Assembly: GCF_002741035.1 (NCBI RefSeq)
Contig: NZ_CP016808.1
Span: forward strand, 6,434,501 to 6,498,500
Reading direction: 5' to 3'
Origin: Paenibacillus sp. BIHB 4019
GTDB lineage: Bacteria > Bacillota > Bacilli > Paenibacillales > Paenibacillaceae
DNA length: 64,000 nt
This document shows, piece after piece, positions 59,824-64,000 of this stretch (within the stretch, counting starts at the first letter, position 1; every line of letters starts with the position of its first letter). The translations under genes and the position numbers were made by a program. The notes under the pieces were generated by a model. It was not told the origin of the DNA. It did no database searches and saw only the letters and a program-made list of their open reading frames with translations.

Positions 59824-59992
59824 GTGCTGCGAGAATAAGCTTCGTATGACGATTTATATCTAGGGCATCTAGGATGTGCATGCAAACCAGAGTCAGCCTG
59901 CTTCTGCTTGCTTAGCGCTTAATCGAGGGCATTCCCTATGACGAGTTATGGCTAGGGGATAGCCGCATGGGAGTGTTACGGAGGCCGCCAAT

Positions 59993-60090
59993 GTGGCTGA
60001 AATCGCTGTGGCTGAGGCCGCTATAGCTGGGACTCCGCAGCTGAAACCGCTGTAGCTGAGATCGCTGTAGCTAAGACCTCGCAGCTCGGG
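59993..60090. repeat. degenerate 15-bp tandem repeat
   Basis: Six units of 13-16 bases with consensus GTAGCTGAGAYCGCT lie in the 839-base non-coding stretch after the AraC gene. No reading frame stays open and no hairpin with a T-run is seen. Confidence 0.65.
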
Positions 60091-60108
60091 AACGCTCCCT
60101 GCTTTTTT

Positions 60109-60290
60109 GGCGGACTAAGGTTCCGCTATTCTGGCTTTTGATTCGATTTCAGGCCGTAAGCGGACAGGAAATCCGTTATTTCCATCATTATCCCATCAAA
60201 GGGGCTTTTGGCAGTGCATTAGCTGCTCCTGAGTCCGCGAACTGCCCCATAAACCGTGATACTGTTGAAATAGCGGCTGCTGTGTCCGCC
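60109..60290. repeat. 182-bp element with terminal inverted repeats
   Basis: Ends GGCGGAC-N7-CCGCTATT and AATAGCGG-N7-GTCCGCC are mirror images. An inner copy GCGGAC-N7-CCGTTATT sits near 60157-60178. An open frame of 64 codons runs through it but has no binding site. It looks like a Paenibacillus intergenic repeat rather than a gene. Confidence 0.65.
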
Positions 60291-60388
60291 GAGTCTATCT
60301 TTTTGCCTGGAGTAAATCCCTTTACTAATTGATTCGAAGAAAGGATGCACTTCCCACTGGGACTGCCCCCTCTAACATAAAATAAATC

Positions 60389-60450
60389 AAAACACCTTCA
60401 AGATAATGTAATCATGTCGTAAGATATGAATATATCCTTGGAGGTGTTTT
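60389..60450. repeat. 62-bp imperfect inverted repeat
   Basis: AAAACACCTTCAAGATA and TATCCTTGGAGGTGTTTT pair with one mismatch and one bulge across a 27-base loop, followed by TATC. It is either a terminator with a long loop or the remnant end of a mobile element. The rest of the stretch to 60662 shows nothing else I can support. Confidence 0.5.
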
Positions 60451-60662
60451 TATCTTGGCAACAAGAGCTACTCCACTCTCTTGCGAATTTATCTTCAACT
60501 ACTCGTGCAACCGGACACCTTGCAGAAACTTAATAAATAACGGTGGTCATGAAACACTTTAGTTTTTTGTAAAGGATTGGGCATGAATGACTATAGCTTG
60601 ATTCCTAAATTTTGTATAAGGTTACAGTGAGAGCTTCAAATCAAGAAAGGGGAGGCTAGAAT

Positions 60663-61451
60663 ATGTATACGCACCATAAACAATCGCTGGACCATTTCGT
60701 AGAAACGCTGCAATCTGATCCAAACCTATTAGCCGTCATAACAGCTGGCTCCATCGCGAAAGGTACGGCCAAGGAAACATCAGATATCGACGTTTATTTG
60801 CTTGTAACGGATCAAGAATTTGAAGAACGGAAGAAAACCAACGCGCTCTCTTACACCACTCATGAATTTTGCAATTATGAAGATGGCTATATCGATGTCA
60901 AAATCATCAATATGCGGTTTCTGGAGCTGGCGGCCGAGAGAGGCAGCGAGCCGACCCGCGCTTCGTTTACAGGTTCGCAGGCTTACTACTCCATCGTTCC
61001 AGGACTGAATGAAATGCTAACCAAAATATCGATATATCCTGAGCAAAATAGAAACCAAAACATTAAAGATTTTCAAGCACAGGTGCTGCTTTACGGTTAT
61101 TATTTTGCAGGGGAAGCCGTCAAAAAGAATAACCCTTACCTGCTGTCGCAAGTCGTCAGCAATCTGGTGTTATTCGGAAGCCGAATTATATTGGCGCACA
61201 ACCGCATTTTGTTTCCGTGCCACAAGTCCATGATGGCTGAAGTCGAAAAAGCACCAGAAAAACCGGATACCTTTCTCGAGCTTTGCCATGAGCTGCTGTT
61301 AAATCCGACCCATGAAAAATGCATGGAATTAACGGAGCTCATACTGAATTTTCAAGACCTGGAATTATCGTCGGAGCAGGCGGTCAGTCTATTTATTCAG
61401 AACAATGAATGGAACTGGATCGATCAGTCCCCTCCCCTGCAAGATAGATAG
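60663..61451 (+). CDS. nucleotidyltransferase-fold protein
   Basis: A 262-residue soluble protein with the minimal nucleotidyltransferase motif AVITAGSIAKGTAKETSDIDVYLLV (about 24-48), i.e. G-S-x-A-x-G and D-x-D, and a third acidic site in YEDGYIDVKII. The C-terminal part is helical, like substrate-binding domains of aminoglycoside adenylyltransferases (ANT family), but the substrate is unknown. GGGGAGGC lies before the ATG. Single gene. Confidence 0.88.
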   Translation: MYTHHKQSLDHFVETLQSDPNLLAVITAGSIAKGTAKETSDIDVYLLVTDQEFEERKKTNALSYTTHEFCNYEDGYIDVKIINMRFLELAAERGSEPTRASFTGSQAYYSIVPGLNEMLTKISIYPEQNRNQNIKDFQAQVLLYGYYFAGEAVKKNNPYLLSQVVSNLVLFGSRIILAHNRILFPCHKSMMAEVEKAPEKPDTFLELCHELLLNPTHEKCMELTELILNFQDLELSSEQAVSLFIQNNEWNWIDQSPPLQDR

Positions 61452-61548
61452 CTGGGTAAATCAAAAAACAGCCTCTGCCGCTGAAGCTTCGACGGTGTGA
61501 GTAAATAAATCCATATTTTTGACGCATATACTACTAGAGGTGAAATAG

Positions 61549-62979
61549 ATGCTCAAAGTTAACCGTGACGACGAACGTCCCATATGGCAGCAGTTGCTTG
61601 ACCAAGCGATCCATAATATTACAACCGGAAAATGGCCTCCAGGCGAATTGCTGCTGCCTTCTCGCGAACTCGCCCTACTCATTGGTGTCTCTCGGTCAAC
61701 TATACAGATTGTTTATGAGGAATTATTCAGTCGTGGGTATACGGTTACTTCCCGGCGCGGCGGAACAAGAGTTAGTGACTGGACCCACAAGACCCGTTTT
61801 ATGGAGGAGGTTGCAACTCAAGGACCCGTTACCCCTGAGTTGCCTTTATTAAACGATGCAGTCGGCCAGTTGCAAAACTGGTTCAGAGGAAAAGAAAATA
61901 GAAATGTGGAGATTGATTTCAGCCCGCATGAGCCTTATTTGGATCAACATTTTCAAACAAACTGGAGACACTCGTTTTTACAAGCCTCCAAAGAAACAGA
62001 CCTGGCCAGCTGGGCTTACGGCAACCCCTATGGTTTCGTGCCGCTGCGCGAGCAGATACAACGTTATTTGTCACTGGAGCGAGGCGTCCACGTTCATATC
62101 GATCAAATGATATTAACTTCGGGCGCACAGCATAGTCTGGATTTAATCGCCCAAGCCTTATTAAATGAAGGAGAAACCGTTTGCGTTGAAGATCCCGGCT
62201 TCCCCGCTTCATGGATGGCGATGAAATACAGGAGGATGAATGTTGTTCCCATCCCGGTCGACGATTACGGGCTACTAATTGACCGCATTCCTCCTCAATC
62301 AAAGCTTGTTTACGTTACGCCTTCCCATCAGTGTGCGGCTGGGGTAATCATGTCGGCGCCCCGCAGACAGCAATTGCTGCATATGGCGGCTCAACATCAA
62401 TTTTGGATGGTTGAGGACGACTACGATAGCGAGTTCCGATATCGTGGCGACCCGCTCCCAACCTTGTTTAGCCAGCAGCCTCAAAACACGCTGTATATGA
62501 TGAGTTTTTCCAAAATGGTCGCTCCTGGCATTCGTATATCAGCGATCGTTGGTCCAACAGAGGCCATTCGCCAGCTTGCCCATGTCCATGAATTAACCTA
62601 TCGCCATCTTCCCATTATGGAGCAATTGACGCTTGCTCATTTTATCGAACATGGGCATTTCATGCGCCATATGAGAAGAGTCAGAAATGTATATCGGCGC
62701 AGACACGAAGCCATGACGAAGGCCATCATCGCGACTGGCCTAAACAAACGGTTTAAACTTAGCGGCGTAGAAACAGGATTGCATATGCTTCTTGAAGCTG
62801 AAAATTCGTTTAATGAACAATCTGCAACGAACCAAGCGCTCGAAAAAGGCATCCGTGTTTATCCACTTAGCAAGTATTGTTTGGAAAGCGATCGAAAAGG
62901 ATGGGTGCTAGGCTTTGCTAAAGTAGATGAGTCCGCAATAGCAGCAGGCATTCATCGTCTTGCGGAGATGCTTTTGTAA
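61549..62979 (+). CDS. MocR/PdxR-type regulator, GntR-aminotransferase fusion
   Basis: A 476-residue protein. Residues 1-80 form a GntR winged helix (PIWQQLLDQAIHNITTGKWP, LLPSRELALLIGVSRSTIQIVYEEL). Residues 110-476 form a fold-type I aminotransferase domain with ASWAYGNPYGFVPLREQI, LTSGAQHSLDLI, EDDYDSEFRY (PLP-ring Asp) and the PLP lysine in MSFSKMVAPGIR. MocR proteins use PLP as ligand and control vitamin B6, GABA or taurine genes. The neighbouring permease is convergent, so the target cannot be read from context. AGAGGTG is the binding site. Confidence 0.93.
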   Translation: MLKVNRDDERPIWQQLLDQAIHNITTGKWPPGELLLPSRELALLIGVSRSTIQIVYEELFSRGYTVTSRRGGTRVSDWTHKTRFMEEVATQGPVTPELPLLNDAVGQLQNWFRGKENRNVEIDFSPHEPYLDQHFQTNWRHSFLQASKETDLASWAYGNPYGFVPLREQIQRYLSLERGVHVHIDQMILTSGAQHSLDLIAQALLNEGETVCVEDPGFPASWMAMKYRRMNVVPIPVDDYGLLIDRIPPQSKLVYVTPSHQCAAGVIMSAPRRQQLLHMAAQHQFWMVEDDYDSEFRYRGDPLPTLFSQQPQNTLYMMSFSKMVAPGIRISAIVGPTEAIRQLAHVHELTYRHLPIMEQLTLAHFIEHGHFMRHMRRVRNVYRRRHEAMTKAIIATGLNKRFKLSGVETGLHMLLEAENSFNEQSATNQALEKGIRVYPLSKYCLESDRKGWVLGFAKVDESAIAAGIHRLAEMLL

Positions 62980-62991
62980 TTTAAGCATCTC
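62964..62991 (+). terminator. hairpin over the end of the MocR gene
   Basis: GGAGATGC/GCATCTCC stem spans the stop codon; a TTTTTTT run follows at 63016-63022 behind a second weak stem. A weak terminator at best. Confidence 0.4.
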
Positions 62992-63059
62992 CTGCTAAGC
63001 TTAATTAGGTTCAGCTTTTTTTAGCCCATTTGTACCTGTATTCATTTTTATGCCGCTTA

Positions 63060-64000
63060 TTATTTTTGTTCAGCTTGTTGTATTCCACTCGTCCTATATG
63101 GTTTGTGGCGAATTTGTCCGTGTATCAATATATGCGCAGCCAAACCTGCAACCAGACCCCAGAATGCACCGCCAACACCAAGTAAAGTAACATTTGCAGC
63201 CGTTGCTAAAAAAGTAATCAGTGCTGTCTCACGACCCTTGGGCTCAGTTAAAGCGCCCGCAAGGCTGCTGCCAATTGTCCCAAGCAATGCCAACCCCGCT
63301 AACGTCGCGATGAAGGTAGCTGGAAGAATCAGAAACAGAGCTGCCAGCGTCACACCAAATATGCCAACAACCATGTAAAAAATACCGCAGGCAATACCCG
63401 CAATGTAACGTTTTGTTGAATCCTCATGCGCATCTTTACCTGTACAAATCGCCGCTGTAATGGCTGCTACATTGAAAGCATGCGAGCCAAATGGCGCTGC
63501 AAAGAGTGAGCCCAAGCCCGTTACGATCAAAATTGGATTCGCACTCGTCTTAAACCCATCATTTCGCAAGACTAGCATCCCAGGCATATATTGTCCTGTC
63601 AATGTAATAATGAACAATGGCAAGGCAACACCCAATAAAGCATGAAACGAAAACTCAGGAACAATGAATACCGGCGACGCAATAGCTAATTTGATCGTGC
63701 TGAAATCTACTTTTTCCAAGCTGATTAAATAAATAAGCCCAATTACTAAAATGCCGACAATAGCATAACGGGACGTATACCTTTTTAATAGTACATAAGC
63801 AGCAAACAAGACAATGACCAGCAAAGGATCAGCTTTCGCTCCACCAAAAGCCGAAATACCAAACTGCAGTAAAATGCCTGCCAGCAGACCAGAAGCAATA
63901 CCTGAAGGAATCAGCCGGACGAACCTTTCGAACATTCCCGATATACCTAAAACAATAAATCCTAAGGCAGAGATGATATAAGCGCCAATTGCTTCCTCAT
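63060..64000 (-). CDS. BenE-type benzoate/H+ symporter-like permease, 5' end outside window
   Basis: At least 313 residues with nine to ten membrane helices, matching the BenE family: the IIALGFIVLG-like helix, ERFVRLIPSGIASGLLAGILL, PLFIITLTGQYMPGMLVLRNDGF, LGSLFAAPFGSHAFNVAAITAAICTG and the C-terminal GALTEPKGRETALITFLATAANVTLLGVGGAFWG. BenE transports benzoate in Acinetobacter; most homologues in Bacilli have unknown aromatic or organic-acid substrates. The frame is open to the window edge, so the true start is missing. Convergent with the MocR gene. Confidence 0.9.
   Translation of the reverse strand, partial: EEAIGAYIISALGFIVLGISGMFERFVRLIPSGIASGLLAGILLQFGISAFGGAKADPLLVIVLFAAYVLLKRYTSRYAIVGILVIGLIYLISLEKVDFSTIKLAIASPVFIVPEFSFHALLGVALPLFIITLTGQYMPGMLVLRNDGFKTSANPILIVTGLGSLFAAPFGSHAFNVAAITAAICTGKDAHEDSTKRYIAGIACGIFYMVVGIFGVTLAALFLILPATFIATLAGLALLGTIGSSLAGALTEPKGRETALITFLATAANVTLLGVGGAFWGLVAGLAAHILIHGQIRHKPYRTSGIQQAEQK

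Noticed and set aside
60138..60332. 64-codon open frame in the gene-free stretch
   Set aside because: Lies inside the 182-bp inverted-repeat element, no binding site, no protein-like pattern.
60455..60545. TTG-led frame after TTGGAGGTG, considered a transposase N-terminus
   Set aside because: Only about 29 codons before a stop and no recognisable transposase motif; kept only as part of the repeat-rich stretch.

Overview
The window looks like chromosomal DNA of a Paenibacillus-type, spore-forming, xylan-degrading Firmicute. The evidence is strong GGAGG-type ribosome binding sites, frequent TTG/GTG starts, sporulation-type small proteins (YjcZ, Asn/Gln-rich coat-like protein, LysM protein), a CcpA gene, and an aldouronate-utilisation cluster of the lplA-lplB-ytcP-aguA kind known from Paenibacillus sp. 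JDR-2. No prophage, intact insertion sequence, CRISPR array or rRNA operon was seen. One tRNA gene, tRNA-Val(GAC), is present.

Left end (1-2.7 kb, minus strand): an operon that starts with a LysW-like amino-group carrier protein (C-terminal TWGE tail), then a LysX/RimK-type ATP-grasp ligase, a shortened DegT-like protein without a recognisable PLP lysine, and a full DegT/DnrJ aminotransferase that runs off the window. This is the hallmark of carrier-protein-mediated amino acid or natural-product chemistry and is the most novel-looking system here. 2.7-13 kb: housekeeping and sugar control (mtnN, ccpA, VanZ-like, DJ-1/PfpI, ptsI with a fused EIICBA permease, CoA-binding protein, a divergent EPSP synthase with shikimate kinase). 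13-31 kb: gnd, an ECF sigma/anti-sigma pair, an LnrLMN-like ABC exporter divergent from a LuxR-type two-component system, two MFS exporters, arginine/lysine/ornithine decarboxylase, and small conserved proteins.

31-45 kb: many short genes (MBL-fold hydrolase, DUF3892, tRNA-Val, expansin, YolD, YjcZ, YjfB), then SLH/PrcB protein, ung, RNase H1, Bax-inhibitor-like protein, ABC-F ATPase, acyltransferase, and a TetR-VOC pair with a perfect operator. Between 34.8 and 35.43 kb lie four evenly built modules (TTCAKTY, 19 bases, YATACTR, then a hairpin with a T-run). The first carries a 24-codon gene; the other three look like about 50-65 nt non-coding transcripts.

45-60 kb (mostly minus strand): aldouronate/xylan use. 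It holds a YtcQ/YesN-type membrane AraC regulator, LplA lipoprotein, LplB and YtcP permeases, an unknown 305-residue protein, then Nif3-like protein, zinc alcohol dehydrogenase, GH67 alpha-glucuronidase and GH52 beta-xylosidase, with a divergent AraC regulator. The transporter would import methylglucuronoxylo-oligosaccharides, GH67 would remove (methyl)glucuronate and GH52 would release xylose. 59.8-60.66 kb is non-coding and repeat-rich. The right end has a nucleotidyltransferase-like protein, a MocR-type regulator and a BenE-type permease that runs off the window.

A family of about 100-bp two-hairpin repeats is scattered through intergenic spaces (seven copies recognised at 28.0, 29.7, 30.3, 41.8, 41.9, 52.2 and 52.3 kb). 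Where gene starts were moved from the longest frame, the reason (ribosome binding site or promoter position) is given in the entry.
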